In this document: piece by piece, positions 8,219 through 16,634 of the stretch
How the letters are laid out: every line of letters starts with the position of its first letter
Position numbering within the stretch: the first letter of the stretch is position 1
Source of the DNA: Streptomyces sp. NBC_00377
GTDB lineage: Bacteria > Actinomycetota > Actinomycetes > Streptomycetales > Streptomycetaceae
Length of the DNA: 64,000 nt
Assembly: GCF_036075115.1 (NCBI RefSeq)
Contig: NZ_CP107958.1
Coordinates: 5,828,001 to 5,892,000, forward strand
Reading direction: 5' to 3'
Notes under the pieces: generated by a model
Seen by the model: only the letters and a program-made list of their open reading frames with translations
What the model was told of the DNA's origin: nothing
The model's database searches: none
Translations under genes and position numbers: made by a program

Positions 8219-10444
8219 ATGACCGAAGTCAACGGCCCACTCCGTTCCGGAGGCTGGACCCGCCTCGTCACCGCCCGGCCCGCGCTGTCGCTGCTCGCGG
8301 CTCTGGTGCTCACCGTGCTCGCGGTGCTGGCCGGCAGCGGGGTCGCCGAGCGGCTGGGCAGCGGCGGCTGGGAGGATCCCGGCGCGCAGTCCACGTACGC
8401 GACCAAGGCCCTGGAGCGCGAGTTCCCCGGCTCCCAGCCCAACTTCCTCCTCCTGCTCGACGCGGGCGACGCCTCGGTGGACGACCCGGCGGTGGCCGCC
8501 GAGGCGAACCGGCTCACCGCACGTCTGGCCGCCGAGAAGGGCGTCGTGGGCGTCGGCTCCTACTGGCAGGCGGCCGCGAAGGGGGCGGGTTCCGCCCTGC
8601 GCGCCAAGGACGGCCACGAGGCGCTGATAGCCGCCCGCATCACGGGCGACGAGAAGACGATGGCCGAGACCCTCGACCGCATCGCCCCCGCCCTGCGCGG
8701 CACCCACGGGCCGGTGGAGGTGACGATCGGCGGCGGTGTCGCCGTGCGGCACGAGATGCAGACCATCATCCAGGAGGACCTCACCCGCGCCGAGGTGATC
8801 GCCCTGCCGATCACGCTGGTCCTGCTGGTGATGGTCTTCGGCAGCGCCGTCGCCGCCCTGCTGCCGCTCGGCATCGGCATCGTCGCGATCCTCGGCACCA
8901 ACGCGGTCCTCAGCGGCCTCACGCGGTTCACCGACGTCTCCATCTTCGCGATGAACCTCACCACGGCCCTCGGCCTCGGCCTCGCCATCGACTACGCCCT
9001 GTTCATCGTCCGCCGCTTCCGCGAGGAACTGGCCGCCGGCGCCGATCCGTCGACGGCCATCAGCACCACCCTGCGCACGGCCGGCCGCACGGTGCTGTTC
9101 TCCGCGCTCACGGTCGCGGTGTCCCTGGCGGCGATGCTCCTCTTCCCTCAGTACTTCCTGCGCTCCTTCGCCTACGCCGGCATGGCCGTGGTCCTGCTGG
9201 CCGCAGCGGCCGCCCTGATCCTGCTCCCCGCGGCGCTGGTGCTGCTGGGCGACCGGGTCAACTCCCTCGACCTGCGGCGCCTGTTCCGCCGGGGCCGGCC
9301 CGCGGCGGTGTCCGGCGAGGAGGGCGGCAGGGTTTGGGGCCGCACGGCGAAGCTCGTCATGCGCCGTGCCCCGTTCTTCGCCCTCGGCACCACGGCCGTC
9401 CTCGTCCTCCTCGGGCTGCCTTTCCTCGGCGTGAGGTTCGGCACGGCGGACGACCGCCAGCTGCCCTCCTCGGCCGAGTCCCATGTCGTGCAGCAGCACA
9501 TCAGGGACGGCTTCCCGGGCAGCCCCGGCGGTGGCCTCGAGGTCCTCGCCGAGGGCAGCGCGACCCGGGCCCAGTACGCCGCCTACAAGGAGCGCGTGGC
9601 GGCGCTGCCGGAAGTGGCCCGGGTGGACGGCCCGCTGGTGAACGGCGACTCGGCGTACTTCACCGTGCTGCCCAAGGGCGAGGCCGTCGACGAGGCCGCC
9701 CAGCAGCTGGTGGGCGACCTGCGTGCCACAGCAGCACCCTTCGACACCGAGGTGACCGGCACGGCCGCCGTCCTGGTCGACTCCAAGCACGCGATCGGCG
9801 CGCAACTCCCCTGGGCGGCGGCCTTCATAGCGATCGTCACCCTGCTCCTGGTCTTCCTGCTGACCGGCAGCGTGCTGATCCCGCTCCAGGCGGTGCTGCT
9901 CAACGCCCTCAGCCTGACGGCGATGTTCGGCGCGGTGGTCTGGGTCTTCCAGGACGGCCACCTCTCCGGCCTCCTCGGCTTCACCAGCCCCGGATCGATA
10001 GAGACCACCCTTCCCGTCCTGATGTTCTGCGTGGCCTTCGGGCTCTCGATGGACTACGGCGTGTTCCTGCTCTCCCGCATCAAGGAGGAGTACGACCGCA
10101 CGGGCGACCACGAGGGGGCGGTCGCCCTCGGCCTGCGGCGCACCGGCGGCCTGATCACCGCGGCGGCGGTCATCCTGGCGGTGGTGATGGTCGCGATAGG
10201 CACCTCGCGTGTCACCAACACCAAGATGCTGGGCCTGGGCATCGCCCTGGCGGTCCTCATGGACGCGATGGTGGTGCGCAGCCTCCTGGTCCCGGCCATC
10301 ATGCGCCTCACCGGCAGGGCCACCTGGTGGGCGCCGGCGCCGCTGCGCAGGTTCCACCAGCGGTTCGGGCTGAGCGAGGGGGAGCCGGCGGCGGAGGCGC
10401 CGACCGCGGAGGAGAAGCGCGACAGGGTGGGCACGCCCGGCTGA
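8219..10444 (+). CDS. MMPL/RND-family exporter
   Basis: This 741-residue membrane protein has the two-fold MMPL layout: one N-terminal transmembrane helix (about 22-42), a large extracytoplasmic loop, a block of five or six helices (about 190-350), then a second loop and helix block (about 535-705). Conserved segments include ALGLGLAIDYALFIVRRFRE and the matching FGLSMDYGVFLLSRIKEEY, whose Asp and Tyr belong to the proton-relay region of this family. Members resemble ActII-3 and mycobacterial MmpL and export lipids or small molecules by proton antiport. The start has AAGGGGA upstream. The neighbouring divergent TetR gene is the likely regulator. Confidence 0.9.
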   Translation: MTEVNGPLRSGGWTRLVTARPALSLLAALVLTVLAVLAGSGVAERLGSGGWEDPGAQSTYATKALEREFPGSQPNFLLLLDAGDASVDDPAVAAEANRLTARLAAEKGVVGVGSYWQAAAKGAGSALRAKDGHEALIAARITGDEKTMAETLDRIAPALRGTHGPVEVTIGGGVAVRHEMQTIIQEDLTRAEVIALPITLVLLVMVFGSAVAALLPLGIGIVAILGTNAVLSGLTRFTDVSIFAMNLTTALGLGLAIDYALFIVRRFREELAAGADPSTAISTTLRTAGRTVLFSALTVAVSLAAMLLFPQYFLRSFAYAGMAVVLLAAAAALILLPAALVLLGDRVNSLDLRRLFRRGRPAAVSGEEGGRVWGRTAKLVMRRAPFFALGTTAVLVLLGLPFLGVRFGTADDRQLPSSAESHVVQQHIRDGFPGSPGGGLEVLAEGSATRAQYAAYKERVAALPEVARVDGPLVNGDSAYFTVLPKGEAVDEAAQQLVGDLRATAAPFDTEVTGTAAVLVDSKHAIGAQLPWAAAFIAIVTLLLVFLLTGSVLIPLQAVLLNALSLTAMFGAVVWVFQDGHLSGLLGFTSPGSIETTLPVLMFCVAFGLSMDYGVFLLSRIKEEYDRTGDHEGAVALGLRRTGGLITAAAVILAVVMVAIGTSRVTNTKMLGLGIALAVLMDAMVVRSLLVPAIMRLTGRATWWAPAPLRRFHQRFGLSEGEPAAEAPTAEEKRDRVGTPG

Positions 10445-10510
10445 CCCCGGACCGTCTAGCCTTCGCGGAGATCTCCGGGGCGCCGCCCCTGGACGACGAA
10501 CGGAGCGGGT

Positions 10511-11554
10511 ATGCGGGCAGTGGTGTTCGAGCGGTTCGGGGAGCCGGCCGAGGTACGTGAGCTGGCCGACCCCCGACCCGCCCCGCACGGAGTGACCGTG
10601 CGCGTCGAGGCCACCGGTCTGTGCCGCAGCGACTGGCACGGCTGGATGGGGCACGACCCGGACATCACCCTTCCGCACGTGCCCGGGCATGAACTCGCCG
10701 GTGTCGTACAGGAGGTCGGCGACCGGGTCACCGGATGGCGGGCGGGCGACCGGGTCACCGTGCCCTTCGTGTGCGGCTGCGGCAGCTGTCCGTCCTGCGC
10801 CGCCGGCGACCACCAGGTCTGCGAGCGGCAGACCCAGCCCGGCTTCACCCACTGGGGCTCCTTCGCCCAGTACGTGGCCCTGGACCACGCCGACGTGAAC
10901 CTGGTCGCGCTCCCCGACGACCTGTCGTACGCCACCGCGGCCTCCCTCGGCTGCCGGTTCGCCACGGCGTTCCGGGCGGTGGTGCGGCAGGGCCGGGTCG
11001 CGGCGGGGGAATGGGTGGCGGTGCACGGCTGCGGAGGCGTGGGCCTCTCGGCGGTGATGATCGCGGCGGCGAGCGGGGCGCGGGTGGTGGCGGTGGACGT
11101 CTCGCCCAGGGCCCTGGAGCTGGCTCGGAGGTTCGGCGCGGCGGAATGCGTGGACGCCACCGGGGTGCCGGACACGGCGGAGGCGGTCCGTGAGTTGACC
11201 GGCGCAGGCGCCCACCTCTCCCTGGACGCGCTCGGCTCGCCCGCCACCTGCGCCGCCTCGGTGAACGGGCTGCGCCGCCGCGGCCGTCACGTCCAGGTGG
11301 GTCTGCTTCCCTCGGCGGACGGCACGACCCCCGTCCCGCTGGCCCGCGCCATCGCCCTGGAACTGGAGATCCTGGGCAGCCACGGCATGGCCGCGCACGC
11401 CTACCCGGAGATGCTGGAGCTGGTCCGGACCGGGGTGCTGCGCCCCGACCTGCTGGTGACGTCGACGATCACCCTGGACGAGACCCCGGCCGCCCTGGCC
11501 TCCCTGGGCACCGCACAGGGCGCGGGAGTGACGGTCATCGCCCCCTGGTCCTGA
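10511..11554 (+). CDS. Zinc-dependent alcohol dehydrogenase (MDR family)
   Basis: A 347-residue medium-chain dehydrogenase/reductase. The N-terminal GroES-like domain has the catalytic zinc ligands (CRSDWHGW, then GHELAGVV) and the four-Cys structural zinc lobe (CGCGSCPSCAAGDHQVCE). The Rossmann domain carries GCGGVGLSAV near residues 176-185 for NAD(P) binding. It probably oxidises an alcohol or polyol; the substrate cannot be read from the sequence. The start has GGAG five nt upstream and lies 66 bp after the MMPL gene. A 15-bp tandem repeat begins 26 bp after the stop. Confidence 0.9.
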   Translation: MRAVVFERFGEPAEVRELADPRPAPHGVTVRVEATGLCRSDWHGWMGHDPDITLPHVPGHELAGVVQEVGDRVTGWRAGDRVTVPFVCGCGSCPSCAAGDHQVCERQTQPGFTHWGSFAQYVALDHADVNLVALPDDLSYATAASLGCRFATAFRAVVRQGRVAAGEWVAVHGCGGVGLSAVMIAAASGARVVAVDVSPRALELARRFGAAECVDATGVPDTAEAVRELTGAGAHLSLDALGSPATCAASVNGLRRRGRHVQVGLLPSADGTTPVPLARAIALELEILGSHGMAAHAYPEMLELVRTGVLRPDLLVTSTITLDETPAALASLGTAQGAGVTVIAPWS

Positions 11555-11580
11555 CCCCGGACAACCCATGACGCCGCGCT

Positions 11581-11715
11581 GTCGGCACCGGGCCTGTCGG
11601 CACCGGGCCTGTCGGCACCGGGCCTGTCGGCACCGGGCCTGTCGGCACCGGGCCTGTCGGCACCGGGCCTGTCGGCACCGGGCCTGTCGGCACCGGGCCT
11701 GTCGGCACCGGGCCT
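11581..11715. repeat. Nine perfect 15-bp tandem repeats
   Basis: The unit GTCGGCACCGGGCCT is repeated nine times without a mismatch, followed by a partial tenth copy (GTCGGC). The unit length is a multiple of three, so open frames run through it on both strands, but no gene is supported. The array lies between convergent genes and is followed directly by a 28-nt palindrome. Confidence 0.95.
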
Positions 11716-11722
11716 GTCGGCG

Positions 11723-11750
11723 CTGTGCCCCACGCATGCGTGGGGCACAG
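11723..11750. terminator. Perfect 28-nt palindrome, bidirectional terminator
   Basis: CTGTGCCCCACGCA is followed immediately by its exact reverse complement, giving a hairpin with a minimal loop between the convergent alcohol dehydrogenase and HTH genes. Confidence 0.75.
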
Positions 11751-11771
11751 CCGGTTCGTCTCGGGTCCGGG

Positions 11772-11972
11772 TCAGTCCAGGGTGCGTCCCCGGTTGCCCG
11801 GTCGGGAGGCGACCCAGGCGCGGACCGTGTCGGCGTACCAGAAGGGCTTGCCGCCCTCGACCCGGTCCGGCGGGGGAAGCAGTCCGTGCTTGCGGTAGGA
11901 CCGTACGGTGTCCGGCTGCACCTTGATGTGCGCCGCGATCTCCTTGTAGGACCAGAGCCTTCGGTCGGTCAT
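11772..11972 (-). CDS. Small MerR/BldC-like helix-turn-helix protein
   Basis: This 66-residue protein is almost entirely a winged helix-turn-helix: WSYKEIAAHIKVQPDTVRSY then KHGLLPPPD and a wing with KPFWYADTVRAWVASRPG. This matches small MerR-like DNA-binding domains such as BldC or excisionase/AlpA proteins. I chose the ATG at 11972 because GGAGG lies 8 nt upstream; a GTG at 11981 in the same frame overlaps that ribosome site. No recombinase is nearby, which favours a host transcription factor over an excisionase. A palindrome lies 20 bp downstream. Confidence 0.8.
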   Translation of the reverse strand: MTDRRLWSYKEIAAHIKVQPDTVRSYRKHGLLPPPDRVEGGKPFWYADTVRAWVASRPGNRGRTLD

Positions 11973-12405
11973 GCGTTGCACCTCCCTGCGCGCGCGGGGG
12001 TCGGCAGCCGGGAGGCCGCCCGGGGGGACCCGGCGCTGCGCTGGCGATCACCAAGCCTGTCCCCGTTGAACGACCTGCGGTGACCGTCCGGAATCGGCTG
12101 TTGACCGTTGGTGACACAAAGCCCGCGTACACGCGACATCTGTGACAGAAGGGAGGTGTTTGTGGCAGAAGTGACGCACAGGCGCACGCGGGGCCTGTGG
12201 GAGGGGCGCGTTGACAACGGCTCCCGGGAGCGCCCACAGGAGGCGGGCCGGGCCCGCTGCGACAGGCCCGACCCGTTCCCGCTCCCCGCCATCCCCCCGG
12301 ACGACCGGATCGGCCCAGACGGCCGGTGTGACCGGAGCTGGAACCACCGGAGCACCTGGACCGACCGGAATTCGCCGGATCAACTGGCAGACCCTCAGCC
12401 TGTAT
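11973..12405. other. 433-bp interval upstream of the small HTH gene
   Basis: This region should hold the promoter of the small HTH gene. Imperfect direct repeats GTGACAGAAG and GTGGCAGAAG occur near 12142-12171. A plus-strand frame from GTG 12162, behind GGGAGG, has high third-position GC for about 70 codons and is listed separately as doubtful. Confidence 0.4.
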
Positions 12406-12551
12406 TCAGCCAACACGCCCGGTCTTGGAAAAATGCGCACCCGGTCCGGACCAATCGTCGGGGCGGGGCGGCAGGACCAGGCTCGTCGCCTCCCCGTTCA
12501 GCCGGTCCGCCGCCGGGGGCGTCTGCCCCGAAAGACGCCTGGCCTGCGTGA
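12162..12551 (+). CDS. Doubtful small ORF antisense to the end of the araC-type gene
   Basis: A 129-codon frame starts at GTG with GGGAGG five nt upstream and shows strong third-position GC until about 12390. It then runs antisense into the 3' end of the AraC-type gene, where codon bias is lost. The product is Arg/Asp/Pro-rich and matches no family I recognise. It may be a truncated gene, a real small ORF or chance. Confidence 0.2.
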   Translation: MAEVTHRRTRGLWEGRVDNGSRERPQEAGRARCDRPDPFPLPAIPPDDRIGPDGRCDRSWNHRSTWTDRNSPDQLADPQPVFSQHARSWKNAHPVRTNRRGGAAGPGSSPPRSAGPPPGASAPKDAWPA

Positions 12552-13371
12552 ACTCCCTCGGCGTACAGCCCGTCATCGCCTTGAACTCGCCGCTGAGGTG
12601 CGCCTGGTCGTAGAAGCCGCAGAGCGCCGCTGTCTCCGCCACGCCCAGTCCTTCGGCCAGCAGCCGACGGGCGCGTTGCAGCCGCAGCACCCGGGCCGCC
12701 GCCTTGGGGCCGAGTCCGATCTGCTCCCGGAAACGGTTCTCCAGGTGCCGTACACCCCAGCCGACCTCCTCGGCCAGCCGGGGCACCGGTATCGCGCCGC
12801 CCGTCCGCACCAGTGACGACCAGGCCCACGCCACCCGTTCCGAACCGGGCGTACCGGCGTCCCGCCAGCGGGTGAGGGCGTCGTCGAGCAGCGCGAACCG
12901 GTCCGCCCAGCAGGGCAACGCGGCCAGCGCGGCGGCGAGTTCACCCAGGGGGCGGCCCAGGGAGTGCGGCAGGTCGTCGGGGTCGACGGTGCGATTGACG
13001 AGCTCGTGCTGGGGCGTATCGAAGAGGGTGAACGCGGCCCAGGGCGCCATGAGCACCTCGATGCCCGAAAACCGACCGCCGTGCTCCCCGACGGCGGGCG
13101 TGGTCGTGGGCCCGCAGTACACGGACACCAGCGTGTCCGAAGTCTGCCCCGCCCGCGAGATCCGCACGGGCTGCTCGAACCCCAGCAGCAGCGTCGAGGC
13201 TCCTATCGGCGTCTCGAGCCGGCGCCGCGGCCGGGCCATCGCGAGCCGGATCCCGCGGTAGCTCAGAACCCCGGGCCGCAGCCGCGGATGGGGTCCGGCG
13301 AGGGCGAACTCCCATGACCCGCCGGGTCCTTGTCCAGACCGGGTGCGCACCACGCTCGCAGTCATGGGCAC
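12406..13371 (-). CDS. AraC-family transcriptional regulator
   Basis: A 321-residue protein with an N-terminal sensing region and a C-terminal double helix-turn-helix (AraC/XylS) at about 215-300. The second HTH ends in FYDQAHLSGEFKAMTGCTP followed by REF, the family signature. The frame starts at GTG 13371 with ATG 13365 two codons later; neither has a clear ribosome site, so the exact start is uncertain. A MITE-like element lies about 28 bp upstream of the start and may supply or disrupt its promoter. The target is unknown. Confidence 0.85.
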   Translation of the reverse strand: MPMTASVVRTRSGQGPGGSWEFALAGPHPRLRPGVLSYRGIRLAMARPRRRLETPIGASTLLLGFEQPVRISRAGQTSDTLVSVYCGPTTTPAVGEHGGRFSGIEVLMAPWAAFTLFDTPQHELVNRTVDPDDLPHSLGRPLGELAAALAALPCWADRFALLDDALTRWRDAGTPGSERVAWAWSSLVRTGGAIPVPRLAEEVGWGVRHLENRFREQIGLGPKAAARVLRLQRARRLLAEGLGVAETAALCGFYDQAHLSGEFKAMTGCTPREFTQARRLSGQTPPAADRLNGEATSLVLPPRPDDWSGPGAHFSKTGRVG

Positions 13372-13398
13372 CCATGCTACGAGCGGCCACCGCAGTTA

Positions 13399-13568
13399 CC
13401 TAGTGCCGCGGCGGGCAACGTTTGCCCGTCAAGGAGCGGCGTCCGGTGGGTGCTCTCGGCGTGCCGGCCGGAAGTCCTCGTACTGGACGTACCTGGGCTT
13501 TCGGCCGGTGCGGCGAGAGTGCGTGCCGGGCGTCGCGACGGGGCGAACGTTGCCTGTCGCGGCACTAG
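13399..13568. mobile_element. 170-bp MITE-like foldback element
   Basis: Near-identical terminal inverted repeats of about 31 bp bound the element. The left end reads CCTAGTGCCGCGGCGGGCAA and the right end, read inward, CCTAGTGCCGCGACAGGCAA; both continue CGTT then YGCCC. A second internal inverted pair (CTCTCGGCG...CCGGCCGGAAG against CTTTCGGCCGG...CGAGAG) lets the whole element fold. CTAG occurs at both ends and could be a target duplication. There is no coding capacity, so a transposase would have to act in trans. Confidence 0.75.
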
Positions 13569-13701
13569 GGGCGCGGGCTGTGTGGACAGGCGCCTCCGCC
13601 GCGTGGGCGCGACAGGCCACACACCACCCGCGCTCGCCCGGGCACGGAATCCGGCACGGAGCCCGGCACCCCCGGTGGGCGCCCCGCCGAACCCGGGAGG
13701 G

Positions 13702-14619
13702 CTACGCCCCGCACGAGCGGAGAAACGCCCGCGTACGTTGCGCGATGGGCAGCGGAGCGTCGGGAGCGCACGGATACATGTCCTGCTCGACGATCGCGAA
13801 CAGATCGACATCCAGTTTCTGCGCCGCCTCCAGGACGGGTCCCAGCGCGGGCACGCCGGTCGGCGGCTCGCACATCACGCCCCGCGCGACCGCCGGCCCG
13901 AACGGCACCTGGTCGGCCCGCACGTCCGCGAGGATCTCCGGGTCGACCTGCTTGAGGTGCAGATATCCGATCCGCTCGCCGTACGTCTCGATCAGCTTGA
14001 CGCTGTCGCCGCCGCAGTACGCGTAGTGCCCGGTGTCCAGGCACAGCGACACCAGACCGGAGTCCGTGCCGTCCAGGAACCGGACGACGTTCTCCTCGCT
14101 GTCGATGTGCGTGTCGGCGTGCGGGTGGACCACGATCTGGAGCCCGTAGCGCTCCCGCACCTCCTTGCCGAGCCGCTCGGTCAGCGAGGTGAGGTTGCGC
14201 CACTGCTCGGGGGTGAGGGTGTCGGGCTCCAGCACCTCGCCGCTCTTGTCGTCCCGCCAGAAGGACGGGATGACGACCAGGTGCTTCGCGCCCATCGCCT
14301 GGGCCAGCACCGCGTTGTCCGCGACGTGCGCCCAGGTCTTCTCCCAGACGGCCTCGCCGTGGTGCAGGCCGGTGAAGACCGTGCCCGCCGACACCTTCAG
14401 GCCGCGCTTCGACGTCTCTTCGGCGAGGACTGCGGGATCCGTCGGCAGGTACCCGTAGGGGCCGAGCTCGATCCATTCGTAGCCGGACTGCGCGACCTCG
14501 TCGAGGAAGCGCTGCCAGGGGACCTGGGCGGGATCGTCCGGGAACCAGACGCCCCAGCTGTCGGGGGCCGATCCGATCCGGATACGGGAAAGTGAGGACT
14601 CAGGTGACAACGACGTCAT
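13702..14619 (-). CDS. iolE: Inosose dehydratase-like TIM-barrel protein
   Basis: A 305-residue sugar phosphate isomerase/epimerase-fold (xylose isomerase-like TIM barrel) protein. Conserved features are GSAPDSWGVW at the N-terminus, ELGPYGYLPTD, the metal-binding region VVHPHADTHIDSEENV, CLDTGHYAYCG and HLKQVDPEI, all matching myo-inosose-2 dehydratase. It would convert 2-keto-myo-inositol to the diketone acted on by IolD. It reads away from the iolC-B-D-mmsA operon across a 176-bp shared promoter region. Confidence 0.85.
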   Translation of the reverse strand: MTSLSPESSLSRIRIGSAPDSWGVWFPDDPAQVPWQRFLDEVAQSGYEWIELGPYGYLPTDPAVLAEETSKRGLKVSAGTVFTGLHHGEAVWEKTWAHVADNAVLAQAMGAKHLVVIPSFWRDDKSGEVLEPDTLTPEQWRNLTSLTERLGKEVRERYGLQIVVHPHADTHIDSEENVVRFLDGTDSGLVSLCLDTGHYAYCGGDSVKLIETYGERIGYLHLKQVDPEILADVRADQVPFGPAVARGVMCEPPTGVPALGPVLEAAQKLDVDLFAIVEQDMYPCAPDAPLPIAQRTRAFLRSCGA

Positions 14620-14683
14620 GGCCGCCAGAGTGCGGGCTCACCGGAGGGGTGTCAAGGGCTGGTCCGAATGTCTGGACAAAACA

Positions 14684-14713
14684 TTGACAGGGCCCGCCGT
14701 GCGGGGCTAGAAA
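14684..14713 (+). promoter_or_regulatory. Probable sigma-HrdB promoter of the iol operon
   Basis: TTGACA (14684-14689) and TAGAAA (14708-14713) are separated by 18 nt and lie 83 bp upstream of iolC. The palindrome TGTCTGGACA just upstream (14670-14679) and the pair AATGT/ACATT around it are candidate operator sequences. Confidence 0.55.
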
Positions 14714-14795
14714 GCCGTGAGAGCCGATACGGGGACGTGTGCCGGGGACGTGCCACGAGCGGCTTCCCGGCACGAGCCGATACGAAGGGAACTCG

Positions 14796-15746
14796 ATGGC
14801 GTACGACCTGATCACCATGGGGCGGATAGGGGTGGACCTCTATCCGCTACAGACGGGTGTCCCACTCCCGCAGGTCACGTCCTTCGGGAAGTTCCTGGGG
14901 GGATCCGCGACCAACGTCGCCGTCGCCGCCGCCCGCCTCGGCCGTGAGACGGCGGTGATCTCCCGCACCGGTGACGACCCCTTCGGTACCTATCTCCACG
15001 AGGCCCTGCGCGGCTTCGGCGTGGACGACCGCTGGGTCACCCCCGTGCCCGGGCTTCCGACGCCCGTCACCTTCTGCGAGGTCTTCCCGCCGGACGACTT
15101 CCCGCTCTACTTCTACCGGCAGCCCAAGGCGCCGGACCTGGAGATCGACGCCCACGAGCTCGACCTCGACGCCGTCCGCGAGACCCGTGTCTTCTGGGTC
15201 ACCGGTACCGGCCTGAGCGAGGAGCCCAGCCGTACGGCGACCCTCGCCGCCCTGGCCCACCGGGCCAAGGCCGGCACCACGGTCTTCGACCTCGACTGGC
15301 GCCCGATGTTCTGGAGCGACCCCGACGCCGCCCGCCCGTTCTACGCCGAGGCCCTGAAGCACACCACGGTCGCCGTGGGCAACCTCGACGAGGTGGAGAT
15401 CGCCACCGGAGTGCGCGATCCGTGGGCCGCCGCCCGGGCGCTGCTGGACGCGGGAGTCGAACTCGCGGTGGTCAAACAGGGCCCCAAGGGCGTCCTCGCC
15501 GTCAACAGCGAGGGCGAGTCCGCCGAGGTCCCTCCGCTGCCGGTGAACGTCCTCAACGGCCTCGGGGCCGGTGACGCCTTCGGCGGCTCCCTCTGTCACG
15601 GACTGCTCGCGGGCTGGGACCTGGAGAAGATCATGCGCCACGCCAACGCCGCCGGAGCCATCGTCGCCTCCCGTCTGGAGTGCTCCTCCGCGATGCCGAC
15701 GCCGGACGAAGTGGAAGCCGCGATCAAGGCGGGGGCCGTCCTGTGA
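14796..15746 (+). CDS. iolC: 5-dehydro-2-deoxygluconokinase
   Basis: A 316-residue PfkB-family sugar kinase that phosphorylates 2-deoxy-5-keto-gluconate in myo-inositol catabolism. It shows GKFLGGSATNVAVAAARLG near residue 30 and the anion-hole/catalytic motif NGLGAGDAFGGSLCHG near 260. The ATG has AAGGGA five nt upstream. Its stop overlaps the GTG of the next gene (GTGA), indicating translational coupling within the iol operon. Confidence 0.92.
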   Translation: MAYDLITMGRIGVDLYPLQTGVPLPQVTSFGKFLGGSATNVAVAAARLGRETAVISRTGDDPFGTYLHEALRGFGVDDRWVTPVPGLPTPVTFCEVFPPDDFPLYFYRQPKAPDLEIDAHELDLDAVRETRVFWVTGTGLSEEPSRTATLAALAHRAKAGTTVFDLDWRPMFWSDPDAARPFYAEALKHTTVAVGNLDEVEIATGVRDPWAAARALLDAGVELAVVKQGPKGVLAVNSEGESAEVPPLPVNVLNGLGAGDAFGGSLCHGLLAGWDLEKIMRHANAAGAIVASRLECSSAMPTPDEVEAAIKAGAVL

Positions 15747-16627
15747 CGACCGTCGACATCTCCGAACTCGTCCGCCTGCGCACGCAGTACCCCGAGGCGA
15801 TCGCCGAGGCGGCCGCCCGCCGCCCGCGCAGACCGCTGCTGGGCGACTCCGGCCGGCTGATGATCGTCGCCGCCGACCACCCGGCCCGTGGCGCCCTCGG
15901 CGTCGGTGGCGACCGGTTGGCCATGGCCAACCGGGCAGGCCTGCTGGAGCGCCTGTGCCTGGCCCTCTCCCGGCCCGGCGTCGACGGCGTCCTCGCGACC
16001 GCCGACATCCTGGACGACCTGCTCCTCCTCGGCGCCCTGGACGGCAAGGTCGTCATGGGCTCACTGAACCGCGGCGGCCTCCAGGGCGCCGTCTTCGAGC
16101 TCGACGACCGCTTCACCGGTCACCGCCCCGAGGACATCGAGCGGCTGAACTTCGACGCGGGCAAGCTGCTGGTGCGCGTCGACTACGACGACCCGGGCTC
16201 GCTCACCACCCTGGAGTCCACGGCCCGCGCCGTCGACGACATGGCCGCGCGCAGGCTCCCCCTCTTCGTGGAGCCGTTCATCAGCAGCCGCACCCCCGAC
16301 GGCAAGGTGCGCAACGACCTCTCCGCCGAGGCCGTCACCAAGTCGATCGCCATCGCCTCGGGCCTGGGCGGCACCTCGGCCTACACCTGGCTGAAGGTTC
16401 CGGTCACCGACAACCCCGACGACATGGCCGAGGTCATGGCGACGTCCACGCTCCCCGCCGTCCTGCTGGGCGGCGAGGTCGGCGACGACCAGGACGGGGC
16501 GTACGAGAAGTGGCGCGGCGCGCTCCAGCTCCCCACCGTCCGGGGCCTGGTCGTCGGCCGTTCGCTGCTCTACCCGGCGGACGGGGACGTCGCCGCCGCC
16601 GTGGACACCGCCGTAGGACTGCTGTGA
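15743..16627 (+). CDS. Cgl0159-family TIM-barrel protein, probable DKGP aldolase
   Basis: A 294-residue protein related to class I aldolases (DeoC/LacD-like fold) and to the Cgl0159 family found in actinobacterial inositol operons. Segments such as LMIVAADHPARGALG, KVVMGSLNRGG, LLVRVDYDD and LPLFVEPFIS fit a beta/alpha barrel. By position, between the kinase and iolB, it is the best candidate for cleaving 2-deoxy-5-keto-gluconate-6-phosphate to DHAP and malonate semialdehyde; that activity is inferred. The GTG start overlaps the iolC stop by 4 nt, and iolB begins 7 bp downstream. Confidence 0.8.
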   Translation: MTTVDISELVRLRTQYPEAIAEAAARRPRRPLLGDSGRLMIVAADHPARGALGVGGDRLAMANRAGLLERLCLALSRPGVDGVLATADILDDLLLLGALDGKVVMGSLNRGGLQGAVFELDDRFTGHRPEDIERLNFDAGKLLVRVDYDDPGSLTTLESTARAVDDMAARRLPLFVEPFISSRTPDGKVRNDLSAEAVTKSIAIASGLGGTSAYTWLKVPVTDNPDDMAEVMATSTLPAVLLGGEVGDDQDGAYEKWRGALQLPTVRGLVVGRSLLYPADGDVAAAVDTAVGLL

Positions 16628-16634
16628 GGGCCGC

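Noticed and set aside
11581..11715. CRISPR array
   Set aside because: The repeats are contiguous 15-bp units with no spacers, and no cas genes are present.
8183..11737. A 1184-codon minus-strand open frame
   Set aside because: It lies opposite the MMPL exporter and alcohol dehydrogenase, both with clear motifs, and runs through the 15-bp repeats. Composition is typical of antisense shadows.
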